Assembly: GCA_947471745.1 (NCBI GenBank)
Contig: CANJKZ010000170.1
Span: 1,514,501 to 1,578,500, forward strand
DNA: 64,000 bases
Source: Closterium sp. Naga37s-1
Lineage: Eukaryota; Streptophyta; Zygnematophyceae; Desmidiales; Closteriaceae
Direction: 5' to 3'
Shown here: piece by piece, positions 55,734 to 64,000 of the stretch
Layout: the number at the start of each line of letters is the position of its first letter
Position numbering within the stretch: position 1 is the stretch's first letter
Notes under the pieces: generated by a model
What the model was told of the DNA's origin: nothing
Seen by the model: only the letters and a program-made list of their open reading frames with translations
Database searches by the model: none
Translations under genes and position numbers: made by a program

Positions 55734-57557
55734 TTACATTGTAAAGTCAATGGACAATGCAATAATCAGGCTATTGGGAAATCCAGTGCCTGAGAATGCG
55801 GCAGTGTGTGTGCCTGGTTGGAGGCACTGACTCCCGCTTCCGAGGCGAAGGTGGCTAGTAATTCCTATGGCCCATGTTTGAGGGGCCGGTTGCACTAGGG
55901 GCCACCAGGCTGCCCCTGACCACTCAGGGATCACCAGGGTTAGCTTTGCCCGTGTGCGACGCGCGTGATGGAGAGTTGCAGGGACGAGGTGGGGGGGCGG
56001 AAATGCGAAGCCCCGTTCCCCGTGCCAATCCTTGGAGAATGCGTTGATGGCCTCGGCTCGCGGGTGAGGGACTTTAGAGAAGAAACGAGGCAGCAATGCG
56101 TTCTGTGCATTTGCGAACAGGTCGACGGAGTGAGCCCCCCACCGACGGTCCAAGAGACGAAACCAAGGTTGTTTCAACGTGTAGTCATCGTGGTCATGCA
56201 GCTTTGAGAGCTCGTCCACGCAAGTGTTATGATCTCTGGGAATCCATTCGATGGCTAGTCGCACCGCGTTGTCCGTGCATAGAGTGATGATCTCTTTGCA
56301 AGTGAGCGTGAGCTCATTATTGCGCGAGCCGCCTTTTCGTAGGATGAACATGACCCCTTGGTTGTCCACGCAAACCAACGTGTGGCCGTGTCGAAGACGG
56401 TCCATTAAGGTGCGTAGCGCCCAGAGCACGCCTTCCAACTCGCGTCGCGTACTTGAGGTTGGCCACAGGTTGTCGGGCATGCCAGCGCTTGCGTTGCTCG
56501 GTGTTCCGTGAAAAGTAGAGAGGGTGGCACCCCAGCTGTGCGCGCTGGCATCCACCTGGATGATGGCGTCGTAGTGATGCGGATGATGGAATGGTGCACC
56601 GTTGAAACGGTCGAACCGTTCCACCCAGAAGTGCAGTTCGTGGATGGCCTTAGTTGACAACGACACTTTCGAGTGCCATGAGGGCGCGTTGTTGATAAGT
56701 TGCAATAGCTCGTGGCTGAAGGCTCGCGCGGTTGCGCCCAAAGCGAGGCTCATGGAAGCAAGCATTCCAGTCACTCGAGCGATTTGACGAACGTTCACGT
56801 GGTGAACAGCGCGTCCGGAATCGATGAGACTTGTGATTGTCGCTCGTAACAGGGAGCGCCGTTCTTCTCCGACCGAGAATTTGCCGACTTGTGTGTTCAA
56901 CTCGAGTCCGAGGAAGCGAAGCTCCTGTGTGGGGACCAGACGCGACTTTTTCTCGTTGATTACAATGCCGGCGTCCCTCAGGTCCCTGACGATCTGTGCG
57001 CATGCGGCTCCCGCTTGTTGTGCGGTCTCTGCCAGGATCAGTATATCATCCACATACGGGATAACCCGCCACCCGAGAGATCGCCATCATCGGGCCAGCT
57101 GTTTGATGAGTTGCGTGAAGATGAAAGGGGCCGTGGCCAGACCGAATGGCAGGGATTGGAAGAAGTAGTAGTTGCCTTCGAACTGGAATCCTAAGTACTT
57201 CCAGCAGGTGGGATGGATGTCCACGTGATGATACCCTGACTTGAGATCAACCGATAGCATCCAATCGTTCGGTTGGATCAACTCCGCTACCTGGGCGAGG
57301 CCTTCGTACTTGAATTTCGGAATGCACAAGTGCTCGTTGACCTTCCGCAGGTCGAGGATGAGCCGACATTTTTCTCGTTGTTCGACCACGTTGAGTGGGC
57401 TAATGCATAGTAGTGTTGATCGGTCAGGAGCTTTTGCCGCTGCTCCTGTTCGCAGGAGGTCAAAATGGCATCGCGTGTGAAATCCGAATGCGTCTGGGCG
57501 CCTGCGTGGTTTTTCCTTTCGAAAGGTGTCGGGGGCCCATCCTTCCATGGGAACCAA
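55734..57557 (-). CDS. YR element: reverse transcriptase and RNase H
   Basis: Two adjoining minus-strand segments. 57557-57087 carries SPLNVVEQREKCRLILDLRK, LSVDLKSGYHHVDIH (motif A) and FQSLPFGLATAPFIFTQLIK (motif B). 57053-55734 carries MDDILILAE (motif C), FLGLELNT, RNase H residues IIQVDASAHSWGATL, ELEGVLWAL and VDNQGVMFILRKG, then the DIRS/Ngaro-type tail SVDLFANAQNALLPRFFS and PEWSGAAWWPLV. Family role: cDNA synthesis. Fossil treatment. Confidence 0.9.
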
Positions 57558-57839
57558 TATCCGTGTGAGATAATAGACAGGATGAGGCTACTATCGCACC
57601 AGGAGCGCCACCAGTGTAGTGCTTGGTGGAGCCGTCCTCGCATTATAAACACTGTCTTGTCGGTTATCGTGTATTCGTATGTTGAGAGCGTCGTCCCGAT
57701 CCAACGGTTGTTAATTTCTGCATGGGGTTTTCATGCACAATCGGCTATCCCACAACATTAGCGCGTGCATGAGCAGTTGGGTAACAGTGGACCGCGCTCT
57801 TGGGCGTCGTGCCTTTGCACGAGTGCAACCACGTGTGTA

Positions 57840-58085
<246 letters not shown>

Positions 58086-58388
58086 CCTTTATGGGCATGA
58101 CATGCCCTTGTGCTCCGTGAACTGCCTCGAGACCGACCGTCGTGTGGTCTGGCCTTCGTGGTGGGTTTTGAAAGACTTGCCCCGTGGACACTCGCACGTA
58201 TCCACGCACGTGGGCGAGTTGCGGTTGCATGATTCCTACCTTGAGTTTTTTTTTTTTTTTTTTTTGCATGGCACGGCTTGGCTTGCACCTAGTGGGGTGC
58301 GGTTCAGGAGCCAAATGTTCTATGCAATGTGGAGCCCGAGAAAAAACAAGAGAGGGAGACAACGCTTTTTCTCTTGCTCTCTCGCCCT

Positions 58389-58408
58389 CTTCTCTCTCTC
58401 TCTCTTTC

Positions 58409-58478
<70 letters not shown>
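58389..58478. repeat. Second (TC)n tract, about 90 bp
   Basis: Near-perfect CT dinucleotides after a short imperfect start. T runs flank the region at 58246-58265 and 58638-58652. Confidence 0.95.
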
Positions 58479-58480
<2 letters not shown>

Positions 58481-58954
58481 TTTTTAAGACGTGTGTGTTA
58501 ACAACCACACAGTGCACAACCCTCCATGTTGTTTCTTGGGTACTCCTGGACCTTGATGGGTCTCTTGATGCGTGATGCGGCTCGCGCGTCCTTTGATTTC
58601 GTATTAAGGTGTATGAACATTGGCTCGATTTTTCTCTTTTTTTTTTTTTTTTCTTCTTCTTCTTTGCTTTGCACTGGTTGTTTGCTGGTTGCCCACATCA
58701 TAGTGCAGCCCATCCTTGAGCCCAAGGTACCAAATTGGACTAAAAACAACAAACACTTCCGTAGGCAACTTATCATCCCATAATAATCATTTCTTGCAAA
58801 AGTACACAATGCACCAATAGCTAATGGCCCCTAGGGCTCCTCCTTGGGCCCCTTGGCCCTTAGTTCCTTAGGCTGCTCCTCAGCCTTGCACCCCCTGGTG
58901 CAGCCCCGTTATGTCCCTTTGACATAAGGGGCAAGGGCTCCGCCCTTTGGTCCC

Positions 58955-60325
58955 TCACACCATGGGTGTGGGACCTTGGCCTCCACGCCCCCCCATGGGG
59001 CAGGCGTTCGCCATGTGGCCTGGCTGGCCGCAGTGAAAACAGGTGCCCTTGAAGGTCCTTTCCTGGCAAGAGCCTTGCCCGGAGCCTTTGTTGCCGAGTT
59101 CGCCGGCGTTGAGGCCACCCCCGCGGGTGGGACAGTTGTAGGTCATACGAGCGCGCTTCGACGCGGCCACGTCGGCCACGGCCAGCTTGTACGAACGGGA
59201 GGTCAGCACACTCTTGGACTGGTAGAGCTGGAAGCGATCGGCCGCCTCGAAGCCCGCCTCGTCCGCCACCAAGAGCACCTCAAATCGCTTGTTAATGAGC
59301 GACTCGATTTGAGAAATGTTGGTGCGAGCGCCTTCCGCGTCGCCTTGCTGGAGCTTGCACTCAATGTGCCTGAGGTGGGCCTGGATAGCAGAGAAAACCT
59401 CTGCCTTGTCACGTACGCCCTTGCGGTTGAACGTGGAGTTTGTGGTTGCGGGGTTGAGGGGGGGAAGCGTAGAGCAAGAAGCATGAGTGAAAATTGGGTT
59501 GTGACGGCGAGGGGAGGCCTCACCATCAGCGTCGTCTGACTCGTCGCTGTCATCTTCGACGGGAGCGGGGGCCGGGTCCTTCTCGATGCGGGCAGTCTTG
59601 GGAGGGCGCGGTGCGACGGCGGGAGCTTCTTCTTTCTTCTTATCATATTTTGCAGAAGTTGTAGCGTCCTCATTTTTTGAAGTCCCCGCCGTAACAGGCG
59701 CGTGCTGCTGTAACAGCGCCAGTAGTGCTTGGAGTTGCGCCGGGTTGAACGGGGGGTTGGGCTCGGTCGTGGCTGGCGTGTGGCTCGAGGGTGCTGGCGC
59801 GTGCTGCTTGACACGCGCGCCTGAGGGGCTCGAGGTGGTGGTCAAGACAGCCGCGTCAGCGGTTGTCTTTTTCGCCACTTTGCGCGGCTGCCTGGAAGCC
59901 GCGCGAGGGGCGGAAGGCTCCTCGGAAGGCGCCGGGGAGCCTCCGCCCAGCAGGACCTCGACGCCAGTGGCGAGGTCCTCGCGTGACTCCTCGGCACCCC
60001 GTTTCGGGCGACGGGCGGTTGTCCTGGGCTGAATGTTGGCGTTCGCGGCGACGGGAGTGTCTGTCGCCTTGTTGCCCTCGCGATTAGCAGTGTTGTTCGC
60101 CGGCGCCATGGCTCCGATGTTGTACTTAAAAATATCCGCAAGTAGAGTCGTCAGGGCGGTGAAGCGAGGGAGGGACTGCGTCTTCGCCAGACTGGACGAG
60201 ATTGAAAAACTCAAACTTCGAAATTGAAAAGAAGAACGTGGGTGAGGCCGAATGGCCTCAACCCCCTCTTTTGTAGCCAAAAGAGGGCGAGTAGCGATGC
60301 GACGCTGCCTTTGCTGCGTTGGCAA
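58955..60325 (-). CDS. YR element: gag-like protein with CCHC knuckle
   Basis: A 456-residue frame. The N-terminal half is low complexity, with Ala/Thr/Pro and Lys-rich stretches (VAKKTTADAA, APAPSSHTPATTEPNPPF). A helical region around residues 300-400 (AIQAHLRHIECKLQQGDAEG, then ISQIESLINKRFEVLLVADE) is followed by a canonical CFHCGQPGHMANACP knuckle near residue 435. A likely internal ATG at about 60108 (MAPANNTANREG) may be the true start. Family role: nucleic-acid binding in the particle. Confidence 0.85.
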   Translation of the reverse strand: MPTQQRQRRIATRPLLATKEGVEAIRPHPRSSFQFRSLSFSISSSLAKTQSLPRFTALTTLLADIFKYNIGAMAPANNTANREGNKATDTPVAANANIQPRTTARRPKRGAEESREDLATGVEVLLGGGSPAPSEEPSAPRAASRQPRKVAKKTTADAAVLTTTSSPSGARVKQHAPAPSSHTPATTEPNPPFNPAQLQALLALLQQHAPVTAGTSKNEDATTSAKYDKKKEEAPAVAPRPPKTARIEKDPAPAPVEDDSDESDDADGEASPRRHNPIFTHASCSTLPPLNPATTNSTFNRKGVRDKAEVFSAIQAHLRHIECKLQQGDAEGARTNISQIESLINKRFEVLLVADEAGFEAADRFQLYQSKSVLTSRSYKLAVADVAASKRARMTYNCPTRGGGLNAGELGNKGSGQGSCQERTFKGTCFHCGQPGHMANACPMGGRGGQGPTPMV

Positions 60326-60385
60326 TCGCTACACTTTCACAATACACAAATTTGAAAAGTGTTACACACTTTTAAAAATTTACAT
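60207..60385 (-). repeat. Split direct repeat A1
   Basis: The 5' terminal repeat of the YR element; 179 bp, one difference from A2 (46810-46988). Confidence 0.92.
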
Positions 60386-60672
60386 GTACCACTAGACCTG
60401 TTAGGTAGCCAAGCCAAGCCATGGTGCTTTAGCATGGTTCTTGAAATATTATGATATATTTTCCACACTGCGTCTGAGAACAGAGTACACCTAGGCTACC
60501 ATACATAAATCTCCTATGACAACAAGAGGATAGCAGCATTCATATGAACAGTCAAATCAGGCTACTGCTACATAAAAGCGCCCCGCGTATAACATACCAT
60601 ATTTGGCCAGCCAGCCACCACTACAGATACTTGCCCGCGGGCCAAAGCTGTTCCTGCTCGTCAGCGCCATCA
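60386..60672. other. 3' flank of the rightmost gene
   Basis: AT-rich, no ORF. Probably the 3' UTR or terminator region of the minus-strand gene ending at 60673. Confidence 0.5.
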
Positions 60673-63600
60673 TCATTCCTCCTCATCCTCTGCCTCTGTG
60701 AACTCATACACTTTCACCACTGCATGAAAGGATACCATTCGCCTGGACCCTTGTCTTCTAGGTGGGGCCGTGAGCGGCGGAGGCAGACTGGAAGGTGGGG
60801 CAGGGAGAGCAGGGAGAGGGGCACACTCCGCTGTAGCACTAGCTGCTGCAGTGCTGGACTCGTTAACAGCTGATTCATTAGGAGTGGGGGTTGCGAGCGG
60901 GTGAGCGATGGGCTGGCGAGGGGAGGAGCCGCACTTGGGGGGGCGGCGGGCGGAGGGGCTGATTGGGGCACGCACTTGAAACCCCACGGGGCCTGTAGCA
61001 CGTGCTGCTGCTGCCATTGGCACTGCTGCTGCTGGTGGGGTGTGTGGGATTGCAGGCCTCAGGGGGTGCGATGAGGGGGAGGACGAGAACGGGGCGAGTA
61101 AGTCGGGAAGGGAGGCGGCGTGAGTGATGCCCGACACGTTGAGAGCAGAAGAGGAGGAGGAAGGCGAGGAGGAGGAGGAGGAGGGAGAGAAAGGGCTGGA
61201 GCGGTGGGAAGGTAATGGGGGAGCGGAGGAGCGGAGGTGGGTGACATAGGATGGGGAGGAGGAATGGGTAGCGCAGGGGGAGAGAGAACGGCGTGGGGAA
61301 GGGGGCGCGGAGGAATATGGGGAGAGAGAGGGAACGGGTACGGAGGTTGGTCTGGAGGAGAAACAAGGAGGTGAGATGGAAGCATTCCGCCCTGTTTTAC
61401 CACCCCCTCCCACGCGTCCTCCCCTGGGCATGCCCCCATTCTGCTCCTCCTCCTCTTCCTGCACTGTAACACTTGTGCAGCTCTCCTCGCTCAACCTCCC
61501 TTCCCTCACCTCCCCCTCCAGCCCTCTCTCTCCTAGTTCCTTGCGTCCCACGCCACACTCAACAACCACAGCGTCTGCACCACCTGCAGCACCACAAGCA
61601 GCAGCAGCAGCACTGGCAGCATGGGCAGAAGCAGCAGCACAGGAGAAACGCTCATCAGACTCCTGTGCCCCCAGCTTTCCTCCCACTGCAGTGTTCTGGC
61701 GCCCGGACGTTAGCCCCCCAGGAGCAGCAGCAGCGTTGGCAGCGGGAGGAGCCGTGACTGTCCTTCCCTTGACATGCGTGGGCGAGAGAGTGAGAGACGC
61801 ATGGTGCTGCTGCCTCCTGCGCTGCAGCAGTGACACTGCCTGCTGCTGCTGCTGGTACTGCTGCTGCTGGTGTTGCTGAGAGGGCAGCTGTTGAAGCTCA
61901 ATGGGCGGCTCAGCACCAGAAAGATCTTCCATGACAGCCCCACCAGCACCAGCACTAGCAATACCACCAGCACCAGCACCAGCACTAGCAATACCACCAG
62001 CACCAGCACCAGCACTAGCAATACCACCAGCACCAGCAGCATCAACCCAGCCAGCACGCAATCCACTCATACGGCTGCCACTCCCCGTTGCCGCCGCTGC
62101 TGCTGCCGCCACCGCTGCTGCTAACACAGGCAGGTTGTTGCTGCTGCTGCTGCAGAGGCTGCTGGCAACACTGCCTGGGAAGGAGGAGAGCGACCAGGAG
62201 GAGGGAGAAGAGGCGTCAGACTCACATGCTGTACACACACCATCCAACACGCTCCCCACGAGCCCTTCTGACCCTCCACCTGCTGCTCCCGGAAATCCAG
62301 GAGGACACGCAGCGGGTACGGAAGCCCCACTGCTGTCTGCTGCAGCAGGGTTAGTGTCAGCATAGACAGAGCACGCAACTGTGGAATCGAAATGACCGTT
62401 GTTGCCCATTCTCCCTGCCGGCTCTTCTCTCCCCGAGGGCATGAGCAGCGTAAGTCGTTCCAGGGGTGCGCGTGTGGCCCTCAGCCCACCATGCAGCGGT
62501 GCTTCAGAGGCTTGTTTTGATGGAGACAGCTCAAGAAAGCTACACCCATCAGCAGCAGCGCTACCACAAGTTGCAGTAGCCGCGTCAGCAGCAGTCTTTC
62601 GCGGTCTTTCCTTCAAACGTCTCGCTCTCTCCTCATCCTCCTGCGCCAAACCCCTCCCAAGATCTTTTTCCGCTGATCCTGCCCGCCGGTGTTTCCTCTG
62701 CCCGAAAATCCGTTCAAGTGTTGGTGACCGAACGGACCGGAATGACCTGCTGTTGCTGCTGCTACTGGCTCCAATGCCAGTGCCATGCTCTTCCCTGCTA
62801 GGGCTGCTATTGGATGGCTTGGGGAAGAAGAAACGAGCCGAGGCTGGAGATAAAGGGCTCGAACTCGCCACTCCTCTCCATCGCCCTGTTCCCCCCCCTC
62901 CTCCTCTCCCTCCTCCTCCCCCTCCTCCCCCTCCGCCTACTCCTCCTTCTCCTACAGCTCCTCCTTCACGCATACTGGCACTACGGAAGCTGCTTCTGGC
63001 GCTGTTGCCGTTGGTGCCGATCGGGTCAACCCCCCTCACACTCACGTCCAACCCACTTGCTCCAGCAGCAGAAGTGGCATCAAAAGCAGTGGCAGCAAAG
63101 CTGGTACCAGCCCAAGAGCCTGTACGGCAGTGCCTGCGACCTGACCGCCTCTCGTCCGGACTAAGAAACGGATGCATGCTTGATACAGGCAACAACCCTC
63201 CTCCCACTCCACTCCCTCCGCCTCCTCCTGCCCGCCCTGCTGCGCCTCCTGCTGATCCCCCCACTGCCACTCCTGTCTCCTCTACTGCCCCTCCTGCCCC
63301 CCATCGTCCGCACCTTCTTTGGTTATCTACGTAAGCCTCTGATGCGGTTACAGGGGCAAAGAGGGGACTGGGGGACGAGGAGGTTGAGGATGGGGAGAGG
63401 AGAGAGAGCGGGCTGCTGGCACTGCCTGTTCTCCTGTGCCTTGCACCGCCGAAACGCCACTTGAGAGAAGCAGAGGAGGAGGAGGTGGAGGAAGAGGATG
63501 ATGAGGAGGAAGAGGAAGAGGATGCAGAAAGAGCATCAGCAGAAACACCAGCAGCGGCAGTGGATGTAGCAGAGTAGACAGGGCTGCTTCTGAGGCTGCT

Positions 63601-64000
63601 TGAACCCCTGTCATAAAAAGCGCTTCCCTTCCCCTCTCCTTCCGCTGCTGCAGCATCAAAGCTGCTCCCAAACCCGCTGCCGAAGCTGCTAACGAAGCTG
63701 CTGCCGAAGCTGCCAAATCCTGGCCGGTGGCGCGTGTGGCGAGGCTTGGGGGAGGGACTAGGCAGGGGAGGACCACCAGCACCAGCAGCAGCAGCACCAC
63801 CAGCAACAGCAGTAGCAACAGACGGAGAAACAGCAGCGGCAGCGGCAGCGGCAGAAGCAGCAGCACGGGCTTTCCCATAACCTGTGTGTGCACCGTCACC
63901 AACCTCATGCACTGCCCTTGCCACTTGGAACTGGAAATCCGCAGAGAAATCTGATGAGACTGATTTGTGCTTACTGCGGGGATGAGTGGCGGAGAGGCGG
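60673..64000 (-). CDS. Long low-complexity hypothetical protein, 5' end outside window
   Basis: The frame is open from the right edge (KHKSVSSDFSADFQFQVARA upstream of any ATG) to a stop at 60673, over 1100 residues. It is Ser/Ala/Gly/Pro-rich with Gln, Ser and Gly homopolymers. A four-fold motif of R-x-H/C-R-x-G-S type recurs: RHRRTGSAS, RRHCRTGSWA and RKHRRAGSAE, with a weaker KPRHTRHRPG. The C-terminus, RRMVSFHAVVKVYEFTEAED, is the most conserved-looking part; a short acidic tail follows. A 30-bp repeat (GAGAGGIASA) lies at about 61940-62040. I recognise no family, and there is no transmembrane or enzyme signature. Long non-repetitive patches (SVYADTNPAAADSSG) and the very long frame favour a real gene, though GC-rich composition lowers the weight of frame length. 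Confidence 0.6.
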   Translation of the reverse strand, partial: RLSATHPRSKHKSVSSDFSADFQFQVARAVHEVGDGAHTGYGKARAAASAAAAAAAVSPSVATAVAGGAAAAGAGGPPLPSPSPKPRHTRHRPGFGSFGSSFVSSFGSGFGSSFDAAAAEGEGKGSAFYDRGSSSLRSSPVYSATSTAAAGVSADALSASSSSSSSSSSSSTSSSSASLKWRFGGARHRRTGSASSPLSLLSPSSTSSSPSPLFAPVTASEAYVDNQRRCGRWGAGGAVEETGVAVGGSAGGAAGRAGGGGGSGVGGGLLPVSSMHPFLSPDERRSGRRHCRTGSWAGTSFAATAFDATSAAGASGLDVSVRGVDPIGTNGNSARSSFRSASMREGGAVGEGGVGGGGGGGGGGRGGGGGTGRWRGVASSSPLSPASARFFFPKPSNSSPSREEHGTGIGASSSSNSRSFRSVRSPTLERIFGQRKHRRAGSAEKDLGRGLAQEDEERARRLKERPRKTAADAATATCGSAAADGCSFLELSPSKQASEAPLHGGLRATRAPLERLTLLMPSGREEPAGRMGNNGHFDSTVACSVYADTNPAAADSSGASVPAACPPGFPGAAGGGSEGLVGSVLDGVCTACESDASSPSSWSLSSFPGSVASSLCSSSSNNLPVLAAAVAAAAAAATGSGSRMSGLRAGWVDAAGAGGIASAGAGAGGIASAGAGAGGIASAGAGGAVMEDLSGAEPPIELQQLPSQQHQQQQYQQQQQAVSLLQRRRQQHHASLTLSPTHVKGRTVTAPPAANAAAAPGGLTSGRQNTAVGGKLGAQESDERFSCAAASAHAASAAAAACGAAGGADAVVVECGVGRKELGERGLEGEVREGRLSEESCTSVTVQEEEEEQNGGMPRGGRVGGGGKTGRNASISPPCFSSRPTSVPVPSLSPYSSAPPSPRRSLSPCATHSSSPSYVTHLRSSAPPLPSHRSSPFSPSSSSSSPSSSSSALNVSGITHAASLPDLLAPFSSSPSSHPLRPAIPHTPPAAAVPMAAAARATGPVGFQVRAPISPSARRPPKCGSSPRQPIAHPLATPTPNESAVNESSTAAASATAECAPLPALPAPPSSLPPPLTAPPRRQGSRRMVSFHAVVKVYEFTEAEDEEE
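61940..62045. repeat. 30-bp coding repeat, about three copies
   Basis: accagcaccagcaccagcac then tagcaatacc repeated in tandem. It encodes GAGAGGIASA on the minus strand. Confidence 0.85.

Noticed and set aside
58976-59539. Plus-strand frame of 187 residues
   Set aside because: Shadow of the YR-element gag with its CCHC knuckle on the other strand.

Overview
The window looks like nuclear DNA of a streptophyte (green-plant lineage), most likely a streptophyte alga or other non-seed plant. The support is an LHCII-type chlorophyll a/b-binding protein sequence, a plant-type PADRE/DUF4228 protein, spliceosomal GT-AG introns, telo-box-like motifs in LTRs and very GC-rich coding DNA. My best guess is a zygnematophyte such as Closterium, from memory of similar Copia proteins; this is an inference. 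No bacterial, organellar, rRNA, tRNA or CRISPR feature was seen.

Layout. 1-9233 is a three-level nest of minus-strand Copia elements: Cop-1 (1-4291) sits in the integrase of Cop-2 (4292-7511), which sits in the gag of Cop-3 (7512-9233). All three run off the left edge. Cop-3 abuts the 3' side of a minus-strand LINE (9234-17446) with a restriction-like endonuclease and a long Gln-rich N-terminus. A 1.5-kb non-autonomous Copia derivative (Cop-4, 12936-14466) cuts the LINE. A roughly 58-bp tandem array (17520-18085) lies upstream of it.

19506-21177 is a two-exon PADRE-domain gene. 22173-42639 is a five-exon secreted-protein gene. Its first intron is about 18.4 kb and holds an antisense multi-exon gene (23.5-25.6 kb), a nearly whole young Copia (Cop-5, 26370-33875) and a Plavaka-like (CACTA superfamily) transposase gene (34860-38458).

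At the stop codon of that gene lies Cop-6 (42641-45870), a Copia element whose gag-protease-integrase part has been replaced by a polyadenylated, intronless copy of a host Lhcb mRNA. A solo LTR later landed inside the Lhcb copy. Decayed copies of the host gene's last exon follow at 45.9-46.1 kb.

46667-60385 is a tyrosine-recombinase retrotransposon (DIRS order, PAT/Ngaro-like split direct repeats) on the minus strand. Its recombinase gene is interrupted by Cop-7 (47286-54917), a young, nearly whole Copia with identical LTRs. The right edge holds most of a long, low-complexity minus-strand gene (60673 to beyond 64000).

The region is therefore three or four host genes embedded in dense, repeatedly nested and in part recently active retroelements. 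The most notable element is the Lhcb-carrying Copia.
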